Assembly (NCBI GenBank): GCA_964415605.1 | Contig: CAYQBA010000035.1 | Coordinates: forward strand, 1-29,586 | From: UCB3 sp964415605 | GTDB taxonomy: Bacteria; Chloroflexota; Anaerolineae; Epilineales; Epilineaceae | Length of the DNA: 29,586 nt | Direction of reading: 5' to 3' | Shown here: in pieces, positions 10,386-17,294 of the stretch | How the letters are laid out: every line of letters starts with the position of its first letter | How positions within the stretch are numbered: position 1 is the stretch's first letter | Notes under the pieces: generated by a model | What the model was told of the DNA's origin: nothing | The model's input: the letters and a program-made list of their open reading frames with translations, nothing else | Databases searched by the model: none | Program-made: the position numbers and the translations under genes

Positions 10386-11257
10386 CGTGGCGAACCATCG
10401 TGCCGCCCGACGTCGCGGCGGCGCGCGCGCCGGGCACCGACTGGGCGATGGTCGACTGCCGGTTCGCGCTGGCCGACCCCGAGCGCGGCGAGCGTGACTA
10501 TATATATTGTCACGCCCGCGGCGCCGTCTACGCCCACCTCGACCGCGACCTCTCCGGCCCGGTCATCCCGGGCCGCACGGGCCGGCACCCGCTGCCCGAT
10601 CCGGTCGCCCTCGCCGCCACGTTCGGCCGCCTCGGCATCGGGCCCACGACCCAGGTCGTGGCCTACGACGACGCCGGCGGGGCGTTCGCGGCGCGGCTGT
10701 GGTGGCTGCTGCGGTGGCTGGGGCACGACGCGGTGGCGGTCCTCGACGGCGGCTGGCCGGCTTGGCTGGCGGCCGAAGGGCCCACGGCGGCGGGCGTCGA
10801 GTCGCGCCCGTCCGCCGCGTTCATCCCGCGGATCCGCCCGGAGCTCGTCCTCGACGCGGCCGCGGTCGAAGCCATGCGGCTGGACCCGCGCCGCCGCCTG
10901 CTCGACGCGCGCGGCGCGGACCGCTATCGCGGCGAGAACGAGACCATCGATCCCGTGGCCGGCCACATCCCGGGCGCGGTGTCGGCGCCGTTCGCGGCCA
11001 ACCTCGGGCCCGACGGCCGCTTCAAGCCGGCGGCCGAGCTGCGCGCGCGGTACACCGAGCTGCTCGCCGGCGTGGCCCCCGACGGCGCCGTCGTCTATTG
11101 CGGCTCGGGCGTCACCGCGGCGCACGACCTCGTCGCGCTGGCCCACGCCGGGCTCGACGGCGCCAGGTTGTACGCGGGATCGTGGAGCGAGTGGATCACC
11201 GACCCGGCCCGCGCGGTCGGCGTGGGCGGCGCCGACGTGTTCGGCGCCAGCATGTGA
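10382..11257 (+). CDS. sseA: Two-domain sulfurtransferase (3-mercaptopyruvate sulfurtransferase / rhodanese type)
   Basis: The 291-residue protein has two rhodanese domains. The C-terminal one carries the catalytic cysteine C240 in CGSGVTA, the loop typical of 3-mercaptopyruvate sulfurtransferases rather than the CRKG loop of thiosulfate sulfurtransferases. It should transfer sulfur from mercaptopyruvate or thiosulfate to an acceptor such as thioredoxin or cyanide. The second domain keeps the structural motif AGHIPGAVSAPF. In the first domain the equivalent motif is altered to YIYCHARGAVYAHLDRDLS, exactly over a near-perfect DNA palindrome (10492-10515). The start is the ATG overlapping the lipoprotein stop. 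rsmI follows after 25 nt. The exact substrate is inferred from the active-site loop only. Confidence 0.9.
   Translation: MTWRTIVPPDVAAARAPGTDWAMVDCRFALADPERGERDYIYCHARGAVYAHLDRDLSGPVIPGRTGRHPLPDPVALAATFGRLGIGPTTQVVAYDDAGGAFAARLWWLLRWLGHDAVAVLDGGWPAWLAAEGPTAAGVESRPSAAFIPRIRPELVLDAAAVEAMRLDPRRRLLDARGADRYRGENETIDPVAGHIPGAVSAPFAANLGPDGRFKPAAELRARYTELLAGVAPDGAVVYCGSGVTAAHDLVALAHAGLDGARLYAGSWSEWITDPARAVGVGGADVFGASM
10492..10515. repeat. 24-bp near-perfect palindrome with AT-only core inside sseA
   Basis: The arms GCGTGAC (10492-10498) and GTCACGC (10509-10515) flank a 10-nt core, TATATATATT. The core is itself symmetrical except for one T-T position. It is an AT island inside a very GC-rich gene and changes a conserved protein motif. 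It could be an operator-like site or a hairpin-driven mutation. Confidence 0.8.
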
Positions 11258-11282
11258 CGGGCGCCGCGCGCCGACCCTCACC

Positions 11283-12122
11283 ATGGGCACCCTCTACGTC
11301 GTCGGCACGCCGCTGGGCAACCTCGAGGACATCTCGGCCCGCGCGCTGCGCGTCCTGGCCGGCGTGGCGCTGATCGTCGCCGAGGACACGCGGCGGACGC
11401 GCAAGCTCCTGGCGCACGCCGGCATCGCCACCCCGCTGGCCACCTTCCACGCGCACTCGACCCCCGCGCAGCGCGCGCGGCTCGTCGCCCGTCTGGCAGA
11501 CGCCGATCTGGCGCTGGTCACCGACGCCGGCACGCCCGGCGTGTCCGACCCCGGCCCCGACCTCGTGGCCGACGCCGTCGCCGCGGGGCACACGGTCGTC
11601 CCCGTCCCGGGCCCGTCCGCCGTGGCCACGGCCCTCTCGGCGTCGGGCCTGCCGGCCGATCGCTACGTGTTTCTCGGCTTCCTGCCGCGGCGGGCCCAGG
11701 ATCGCCGGGCCCTCGCCGCCGAGATCGCTGCCGAGCGGCATACGCTCGTGGCGTTCGAGACCCCCCAGCGGTTGGCGGCGGCGCTGGCCGACCTCGCCGC
11801 CGGCCTGGGGCCCGACCGCCGGGCGTGCGTCGGGCGCGAGCTGACCAAGCTGCACGAAGAGGTCTGGCATGGCACCCTCGGCGCGGCCGCCGCGCGCTGG
11901 GGGGCGGTCGAGCCGCGCGGCGAGGTGACCCTGGTCATCGCCGGCGCGCCGCCGGTCGCGGCCGACGTCTGGGACGATGCGCGGATCGTGGCCGAGCTCG
12001 CCCGGCTCCGCGCGGCGGGCATCGGCGCGCGCGAAGCGTCGCGCCAGGTGGCGGCCCGGGCGGCGCGCGCGGCGCGCGACGTCTATCGGCTGTGGCCGCA
12101 TGAGGCGGGCGACGCCGTCTGA
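11283..12122 (+). CDS. rsmI: 16S rRNA 2'-O-methyltransferase RsmI
   Basis: RsmI methylates the 2'-hydroxyl of C1402 of 16S rRNA using SAM. The 279-residue protein belongs to the tetrapyrrole (SAM) methylase fold. It starts GTLYVVGTPLGNLEDISARAL, then shows AEDTRRTRKLL, the glycine-rich loop TDAGTPGVSDPG, and VPGPSAVATALSASGLP, all diagnostic for RsmI. The C-terminal extension (RAAGIGAREASRQVAARA) is the usual small helical domain. ATG 11283 begins the conserved N-terminus; no Shine-Dalgarno is obvious, which fits translation coupled to sseA 25 nt upstream. Confidence 0.95.
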   Translation: MGTLYVVGTPLGNLEDISARALRVLAGVALIVAEDTRRTRKLLAHAGIATPLATFHAHSTPAQRARLVARLADADLALVTDAGTPGVSDPGPDLVADAVAAGHTVVPVPGPSAVATALSASGLPADRYVFLGFLPRRAQDRRALAAEIAAERHTLVAFETPQRLAAALADLAAGLGPDRRACVGRELTKLHEEVWHGTLGAAAARWGAVEPRGEVTLVIAGAPPVAADVWDDARIVAELARLRAAGIGAREASRQVAARAARAARDVYRLWPHEAGDAV

Positions 12123-12124
12123 CC

Positions 12125-12504
12125 GCGGAGACGCGGCGCGCCGCGTTCGTCGACCACGACCGCGACGCGTGGCTGGACCTCGTGGTCGCCAACTCCGCCG
12201 ACTTCACGCTCGCGACGCATCGGCCGTGCGTGTCGCAGACCGCGGGGCGCGTCGACGATTGCGGACCGCTGTCGCACAACCCCGTCCCGACCGCCTGTTC
12301 CGCAACCGCGGGGACGGCACGTTCGCGGGCGGCACGGTCGAGGCCGGGCTGCAGGCCAAGGCCATCCGCACGGCCACCGCCGAGCAGCAGACGGCCTGGC
12401 TCGAGACCCTGAACGCCACCCTGGCGCGCTATCGCGAGGGCCAGCCCGCGCGGACGCTCTGGCCGCCGCACGTGCGGCGGCCAGGCATGGTCGAGCCGCC
12501 GTGA
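12125..12504 (+). pseudogene. Decayed FG-GAP/VCBS (ASPIC/UnbV-type) gene fragment
   Basis: Directly after the rsmI stop, one frame reads RRAAFVDHDRDAWLDLVVAN, then SADFTLA...C...VDDCGPLSHNPVP. After a frameshift near 12280-12300 the next frame continues PDRLFRNRGDGTFAGGTVEAGLQ. Together these match the repeat logic of FG-GAP/VCBS proteins of the ASPIC/UnbV kind (calcium-binding D-x-D-x-D loop, a C/DYCGP-like segment, then RLYRN-GDGTF). The loop glycine is replaced (DAWLD). There is no start codon, the length is far below a full protein, and the frame is broken, so I call it a remnant. The end (TAWLETLNATLARYREGQPA ... GMVEPP, stop 12504) fits no FG-GAP protein and may come from another gene. 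Confidence 0.65.
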
Positions 12505-12578
12505 TCAGACCTCGCAACCCGCGTGCCAACCGCCGAGATCCGGGTCCGCCAGGCCCCTCCGCCCGTCCGGGAGGTCGC

Positions 12579-12607
12579 TTGACACGCCCCGCTGGCCGGT
12601 CTATACT
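12579..12607 (+). promoter_or_regulatory. Consensus sigma-70 promoter upstream of the SWIM gene
   Basis: TTGACA (12579-12584), a 17-nt spacer and TATACT (12602-12607). This is the best match to the housekeeping consensus in the window. Transcription should begin near 12613-12615. Confidence 0.8.
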
Positions 12608-12612
12608 GCTGG

Positions 12613-12697
12613 CCGATGACCCGCTTTACCGTTCAGCATCGATGGCATCGGCACCGCCCCATGGAGCGCACTTCGCTTGTCGGAGTGCGCTTTTTTT
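12613..12697 (+). ncRNA. Candidate small RNA or attenuator leader (~85 nt) ending in an intrinsic terminator
   Basis: The segment runs from the predicted transcription start to the T-tract. GCCGATG (12612-12618) can pair with CATCGGC (12646-12652). A second CATCG copy (12637-12641) offers an alternative partner, so two folds are possible. The 3' end is a textbook terminator (12665-12697). The result would be either a free small RNA or a regulated leader of the SWIM gene at 12777. No RNA family is recognised. Confidence 0.45.
12665..12697 (+). terminator. Intrinsic terminator between promoter and SWIM gene
   Basis: AGCGCACT (12665-12672) and AGTGCGCT (12684-12691) form an 8-bp perfect stem over an 11-nt loop, followed by seven T (12691-12697). 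It is the only terminator in the window with a full T-tract. It lies between the promoter and its presumed gene. Confidence 0.8.
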
Positions 12698-12776
12698 GTG
12701 CGTCCGCCTCACCCGTTGATCCGCTTCCGGGAAGCCCCGCGGCTCCCGACCCATGCGAAGGAGAAAAAGGACCCAC

Positions 12777-13025
12777 ATGATGCACTCCTCGATGATCGGC
12801 AAGATCGAGAAGGCCGGCCGGTACGCCCAGGAGCAGCAGCGGTTCCACTTCAATGCCTTCAAGGTCACGTTGGAAGGCGATCACCGCAACCATGCCGTCG
12901 GCTACGACGGCGGGAACTGGACCTGCGACTGCGAGACGTTCGGGCACGAGGGCTACTGCTCGCACACCATGGCCGTCGAGCGGGTGCTCGGCGACATGCT
13001 GGTGCCGGCGCTCGAGACGAGCTGA
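12777..13025 (+). CDS. Small SWIM-type zinc-finger protein
   Basis: The 82-residue protein (MMHSSMIGKIEKAGRYAQEQ...) has one recognisable motif, a SWIM zinc finger C50-x-C52-x8-C61-x-H63, in WTCDCETFGHEGYCSHTMA. SWIM fingers bind DNA or protein partners in other families. Here the protein is almost nothing but the finger plus an N-terminal helix and a short beta segment (FHFNAFKVTLEG). I prefer ATG 12777 (or 12780) over ATG 12753: AAGGAG/AAAAAGG at 12758-12770 would otherwise lie inside the gene, and the longer N-terminus is just Arg/Lys. It is apparently monocistronic, driven by the 12579 promoter through the terminator-containing leader and followed by two hairpins. The function is unknown; a nucleic-acid-binding regulator is plausible. 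Confidence 0.85.
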   Translation: MMHSSMIGKIEKAGRYAQEQQRFHFNAFKVTLEGDHRNHAVGYDGGNWTCDCETFGHEGYCSHTMAVERVLGDMLVPALETS

Positions 13026-13030
13026 TCCGA

Positions 13031-13050
13031 GGCGTCGGTAACCCGACGCC
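13031..13050 (+). terminator. First hairpin after the SWIM gene
   Basis: GGCGTCGG (13031-13038) and CCGACGCC (13043-13050) form an 8-bp perfect stem with a TAAC loop, 5 nt after the stop. There is no T-tract, so it may protect the 3' end rather than terminate. Confidence 0.4.
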
Positions 13051-13072
13051 GTCTGTCCCGTTCTGAAGCCTG

Positions 13073-13102
13073 CGAGCCGGCGGACCGCTTCCCGCCGGCT
13101 CG
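13073..13102 (+). terminator. Second hairpin after the SWIM gene
   Basis: An 11-bp perfect stem (13073-13083 with 13092-13102) over an 8-nt loop, followed by GTGCATTG without a T-run. In tandem with the 13031 hairpin it probably separates the SWIM transcript from the next gene. Confidence 0.5.
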
Positions 13103-13150
13103 TGCATTGCCCGGCCAGCCTACCGTTCCGACCCGCCTGGAGTGCTTCGC

Positions 13151-14206
13151 ATGCGTGCTCGCTGGCGCCTGATCGCCGGCATCGCGATCAGCGTCCTGTT
13201 CCTCTTCATCGCCGTCCGCGGCCTCAAGCTCGAGGCGTTCGTGGCCGCCCTGCACGGAGCGGACTACGTGTGGCTGGTGCCCGGCATCGCCGTCTACTTC
13301 CTGGCCGTCGCCGCGCGGACCTGGCGGTGGCACTACATGATGCGCCACATCCGCGACATCCCGCTGGCGCCGCTGTTCCGCATCGTGTGCATCGGCTACA
13401 TGGGCAACAACGTGTACCCCGCGCGCGCCGGCGAGGTCCTCCGCAGCTACGTGCTGAAGCAGGCCTACGGGGTGCGCATGAGCGCCAGCCTGCCGACCGT
13501 GATCATCGAGCGGCTGTTCGACGGCCTGACGATGCTCCTGTTCGTGTTCGTGGCGCTCCCGTTCGTGCACTTCGAGTCGGCGGCGCTGGCCGACTACGCC
13601 CCGCTGATCGTCTGGCTGACCCTCGCGTTCGTGGCCGCGCTCGTCGCGTTCCTGTTCCTGGCCGCCCGGCCCGAAGCGGCCCGCGCCCTCTATGCCGCAG
13701 CGGTGACCCGGTTCACGCCGGCGCGCCACCACGCCACGGCCCTCGGGGCGGCGGAACGGTTCATGCTCGGCTTCGAGAGCCTGGCGCGCGGGCGCGAGGT
13801 GTTCATGATCTTCGGCACGAGCGTCCTCGTCTGGCTGTTCGAGACCTGCAAGTACTGGTTCGTCATGCACGCGTTCCACTTCGAGGTCAGCTTCCTCACG
13901 CTGATGCTGATGAACGGCATCGTCAACCTGGCCACGACCATCCCGGGGCTGCCCGGGCACTGGGGCACGTTCGACCTGCCGGGCATCGCCATCCTGGTTG
14001 CCGCCGGCGTCGACAACGCCGTCGCGACGCCGTACACCCTGGTCCTGCACGTGGCGTTGTGGCTGCCGATCACGGCACTGGGGGCCTTCTTCCTGTGGCG
14101 CACCCACATCGACGTCCGCCAGGCCCGGCAGTCCATGGCCGCCGAAGGCGACGGCCCTGAACCGACCGGGAACGGGGGACCCCGCCGGCAAGAGGCCGCG
14201 TCATGA
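13151..14206 (+). CDS. Lysylphosphatidylglycerol synthase TM-region-like (UPF0104) membrane protein
   Basis: The 351-residue integral membrane protein has about eight hydrophobic segments and family landmarks. These are WRWHYMMRHI, the conserved YMGNNVYPARAGEVLRSYVL block, TVIIERLFDGL, and a late NLATTIPGLPGHWGTFDLPG segment. The family corresponds to the flippase-like part of MprF and related proteins, which move or act near lipid head groups; this copy has no catalytic synthase domain. ATG 13151 is chosen because GGAG (13139-13142) lies 8 nt upstream, rather than the in-frame GTG at 13142. The stop overlaps the ATG of the next gene (ATGA), so it is co-translated with the FAD oxidoreductase. 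A role in transferring a lipid-linked envelope component is inferred from this pairing and the glycosyltransferase downstream. Confidence 0.88.
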   Translation: MRARWRLIAGIAISVLFLFIAVRGLKLEAFVAALHGADYVWLVPGIAVYFLAVAARTWRWHYMMRHIRDIPLAPLFRIVCIGYMGNNVYPARAGEVLRSYVLKQAYGVRMSASLPTVIIERLFDGLTMLLFVFVALPFVHFESAALADYAPLIVWLTLAFVAALVAFLFLAARPEAARALYAAAVTRFTPARHHATALGAAERFMLGFESLARGREVFMIFGTSVLVWLFETCKYWFVMHAFHFEVSFLTLMLMNGIVNLATTIPGLPGHWGTFDLPGIAILVAAGVDNAVATPYTLVLHVALWLPITALGAFFLWRTHIDVRQARQSMAAEGDGPEPTGNGGPRRQEAAS

Positions 14207-15588
14207 CGGCGGGCTCAAAGCGCGTCGAGGGAGGAGCGGCGCCCCATCGCGACGCGCGATCCCCGGCCGCCGAAGACGCCGTGCCGCTTGCCGTGGCGAT
14301 CGTCGGCGCCGGCTTCGCCGGCCTGGCGGCGGCTCTGGACCTGGTTGCGTCGGGCTGCCGCGTGACCGTGATCGACGCGATGACCCAGCCGGGCGGTCTG
14401 GCCGCCGGCTACCGCGACCCCCGCTGGGACTGGACGCTGGAGCACTACTACCACCACTGGTTCACCAGCGACCGCGAGATCCTGCGCCTCGCGCGCGACA
14501 CCGGCGTCGCCGACCGCATCCTCACACGCCGCCCGGTGACCGCCCAGTTCTTCAAGGGCCGGCCCTACGCCCTGGACGGGGTCGGCCCCGTGCTCGCCTT
14601 CCCCGGCATGCCCTTCGCCGACCGCGTCCGGATGGGGCTGTGCATCGCCTGGCTCAAGGTGACCCGCGACTGGCGCGCCCTCGAGCGGGTGCGCGCCGCC
14701 GACTGGGTCCGCCGCTGGATGGGCGGCCCGGCCTACGCCGCCATCTGGGAGCCGCTGCTCATGGGCAAGTTCGGGGCGCGCCACGCCGACATCCCGATGA
14801 GCTGGCTGTGGGCCCGCATCCATGCGCGGACGCCCAGCCTGATGTACTACACCGGTGGCTTCCAGGCCTTCGCCGACCACCTCGCGGACACCGCGAAGCG
14901 GCGCGGGGCGACCGTGCGCCTCGGCGTGCCCGTCGACGCCATCCGGCCCGGGCCCGACGGGCGGCTGGTCGTGTCGGCCGCGGGGGCGGACGAGGCGTTC
15001 GACCGCGTGCTGGTGACAACCGGGCCGCACCTCCTGGCGCGCATGGCGCCCGAGCTGCCCGTCGACTACCTGGCGGGCCTGCGGCGGCTCCCCTACCTCG
15101 GGGCGGTCGTCGCCGCGCTGGCGCTCGACCGGCCGCTGATGGACAGGGTCTACTGGCTGAGCATGGACAAGCGCGAGTTTCCGTTCCTGGCATGTGTTGA
15201 GCACACGCACTTCATGGATCGAACCCACTACGGCGGCGACCACCTGGTCTACCTCGGCGACTACGTCGAGCCCGACCACCGCTACTTCGACCTGCCGGAG
15301 TCCGGCATCCTCGCCGAGTGGCTCCCGGCGCTGCGCCGCATCAACCCGAGCTTCGAGCCCGGGTGGGTCAAGCACACGTGGCTCAGCCGCGCCACCTATG
15401 CCCAGCCCGTGGTCCCTCTCGGCTTCTCGAGCGCCATCCCACCGCTCGCGACGCCGATCGACGGGCTGTACCTGGCCTCGATGAGCCAGGTTTACCCGTG
15501 GGATCGCGGCACGAACTTCGCGGTCGAGATCGGCCGGCGCGCGGCCGCGGTCGTGCTCGGCGGCGCCGCTCGCAGGGCGGGCGGCTGA
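14203..15588 (+). CDS. NAD(P)/FAD-dependent oxidoreductase (amine oxidase / UDP-galactopyranose mutase-like fold)
   Basis: The 461-residue flavoprotein has an N-terminal dinucleotide fold, AIVGAGFAGLAAALDL, after a ~27-residue disordered start. The early motif PGGLAAGYRDPRWDW and the C-terminal SMSQVYPWDRGTNFAVEIG are typical of the protoporphyrinogen-oxidase-like or UGM-like branch of FAD proteins that sit in polysaccharide gene clusters. There is no signal peptide. It may act on a nucleotide sugar or lipid-linked sugar, but no substrate can be read from the sequence. The start overlaps the stop of the flippase-like gene, so the two form one transcription and translation unit. A true UGM is possible but not shown. 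Confidence 0.85.
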   Translation: MTAGSKRVEGGAAPHRDARSPAAEDAVPLAVAIVGAGFAGLAAALDLVASGCRVTVIDAMTQPGGLAAGYRDPRWDWTLEHYYHHWFTSDREILRLARDTGVADRILTRRPVTAQFFKGRPYALDGVGPVLAFPGMPFADRVRMGLCIAWLKVTRDWRALERVRAADWVRRWMGGPAYAAIWEPLLMGKFGARHADIPMSWLWARIHARTPSLMYYTGGFQAFADHLADTAKRRGATVRLGVPVDAIRPGPDGRLVVSAAGADEAFDRVLVTTGPHLLARMAPELPVDYLAGLRRLPYLGAVVAALALDRPLMDRVYWLSMDKREFPFLACVEHTHFMDRTHYGGDHLVYLGDYVEPDHRYFDLPESGILAEWLPALRRINPSFEPGWVKHTWLSRATYAQPVVPLGFSSAIPPLATPIDGLYLASMSQVYPWDRGTNFAVEIGRRAAAVVLGGAARRAGG

Positions 15589-15624
15589 GGCATTCGCGAG
15601 CCGTGTCTGTTTATGTCAATTGAT

Positions 15625-15653
15625 TTGGTGCTTGTCGGGCACAGCCTTATAAT
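15625..15653 (+). promoter_or_regulatory. Promoter of the solute-binding protein gene
   Basis: TTGGTG (15625-15630), a 17-nt spacer and TATAAT (15648-15653), in a short AT-richer gap after the oxidoreductase gene. The predicted start near 15660 leaves a leader of roughly 90 nt before GTG 15748. Confidence 0.6.
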
Positions 15654-15747
15654 CGCCGCGATCAACGCCGCTGGTCGGTGAGCCGGGTGTGTGGGTCGGG
15701 CGTCCGCCTGGCAGCCCCGGAAGCGCCAGGGCGAGACGAGAGCGGAC

Positions 15748-17246
15748 GTGACCGAGGCGGGCGACACCACAGGCGTGCGATCCTGGCGGCGCCCGGCGCC
15801 CCCCCCCCCGGCGCGGCCCCCGCGGGGGGGGGGGGGCCCGCGCCCCCCCCCCCGGGGGCCCCCCGGGGGCCCCCCNNNNNNNNNNCCGTGCCCGCGGCGG
15901 GCGCCACCACAGGCGTGCGCGCCGGGCGGCGCCGCCCCCGCCGCCCGGCGGCGCGGCCGGCGGGCTGGCTCTTGGCCGCGCTCGCCGCCGCCGGGTGCAC
16001 CGCGGGGTCCGACCCCACGGCTCCGCCCGCCGATCGCGACGACGGAAGCGTCGCATGGGCCAGCGCCGCGCCCCCGACGACTGACCCGGGCATGGCCACC
16101 GCGCCGGCCGAAGCCGACGCACACCGGCTGGTCTTCTGGATCCCGGACGCCTGGCTGCCGGAACGCGGCAACGTGCCCCAGATCGATGGCACGGCGCTCG
16201 GCGGCGCGATCGAGGCGTTCGCCTCGGCGCACCCCGACGCGGCCGTCGACGTGCGCGTCCGACCGTCAAGCGGCGCGGCGGGGATGCTGCCGCTCTTGGC
16301 GTCGACCCAAGCCGTGTCGCCCGCGCGCCTGCCGGACCTGGCCGCCTTGCCGCTCGATGCCGTGCCGGGCGCGGCGGCCGCGGGCATCGTCCAGCCATGG
16401 TCCGAGGTGGATGCCGCCGCCGTGGTCACCGACACGTTCCCGTTCGCGGCCGCGCAAGCGGTGAGCGGCGGCGTCGCGTGGGGCATTCCCGTGGTGGTCG
16501 ACGTCGCGCACGCCGTGAGCCGCCTGGCGGAGGCCCCCACCCGGTGGCCCGCGGGGGAGGGCGGTGCCGCGCCGATGGTCTGGCCGGCGGGCGGCGCGAC
16601 GCTCCCGGACCTGGCGCCGACCCTGGCGCTGTACGCGGCGTCCGGTGGAGACCTGGCGCAGCTCCCGGCGCCCGAGCCGACGGCGCTGGCCGCCACCCTG
16701 GATCTGCTGGCCGAGGGCGTGGGGCGCGGGGCGGTCGTGCCGCCGGCCTCCGGAGCGTCGCCGCGGGCCGCCTGGAACACGTTCGTGACGCGCGACGTGC
16801 CGGTGGCGGCCACGAGCGGGGGCGTGTTCGCGCCGCTGCAAGCCAAGTTCCCCGGCCTCAGCTGGGGGCCGCTGCCCGGGCCGTCGCGGCCGGCACCGCC
16901 GGTGGCCTGGGGGTGGGCGTTCGTGGCGGTGGCGCGCGATCCCGACGCGCAGCGGCGCGCGTTGGCGCTGGCGGATTGGCTGGCGGATCGAGAGCGTGTG
17001 CCGTGGATGATCGAGGCCGGCTACTTGCCGGCCCGGCGGATCGACTGGGCGGCGCGGCTGGCCGACGCCAGCGACCCCGCGCCGTCGGAGGCCTACACGG
17101 CCTTCCTCGAGGAGCAGCTCGCCGCCGCCCGCACCGTACAGGGGAGCGCCACGTGGAGCGCCACGTGGTCGGCAGCCGCCGGCGGCATCATCAGCGGCGG
17201 GTCGGTGGAAGCAGCGCTGTCGCGCTGGCAGGGGCCCCCGCCATGA
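15748..17246 (+). CDS. Extracellular solute-binding lipoprotein (family 1), interrupted by an assembly gap
   Basis: From about 15905 to the stop one frame is continuous. It has a hydrophobic signal (GWLLAALAAAGC, a lipobox), a Pro/Ala spacer, then a family-1 ABC substrate-binding fold (LVFWIPDAWLPE, DVRVRPSSGAAG, LPDLAALPLDAV, WGIPVVVDVAHAV, WGWAFVAVARDP). Such proteins usually capture sugars for ABC importers. As written, the 5' end is broken by ten N and damaged G/C runs. Collapsing the duplicated flank (140 bp between copies) joins GTG 15748 in frame to the rest. That gives a ~452-residue precursor with an Arg-rich N-region and the lipid-anchored Cys at about residue 37. No permease or ATPase gene is adjacent, so its transporter must be elsewhere or its role is different. 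Confidence 0.78.
15765..15919. other. Scaffold gap (N at 15876-15885) with duplicated flanks and low-quality G/C runs
   Basis: The 15-mer CACCACAGGCGTGCG occurs at 15765-15779 and again at 15905-15919, on either side of the gap. The sequence after each copy is the same with errors (GGCGGCGCC...CCCGGCG.GGCC). The left copy then degenerates into G and C homopolymers. This pattern is expected when two contig ends overlap but were not merged, so the gap is probably not real sequence. Confidence 0.8.
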
Positions 17247-17294
17247 AGCGGGCGCCCGCGAGAGGAGGATTCCCGCTTGTTGGAGGAAACATCG

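Noticed and set aside
12753..12776. Longer start for the SWIM protein (ATG 12753)
   Set aside because: It would place the purine-rich ribosome-binding site inside the gene and add only an Arg/Lys stretch.
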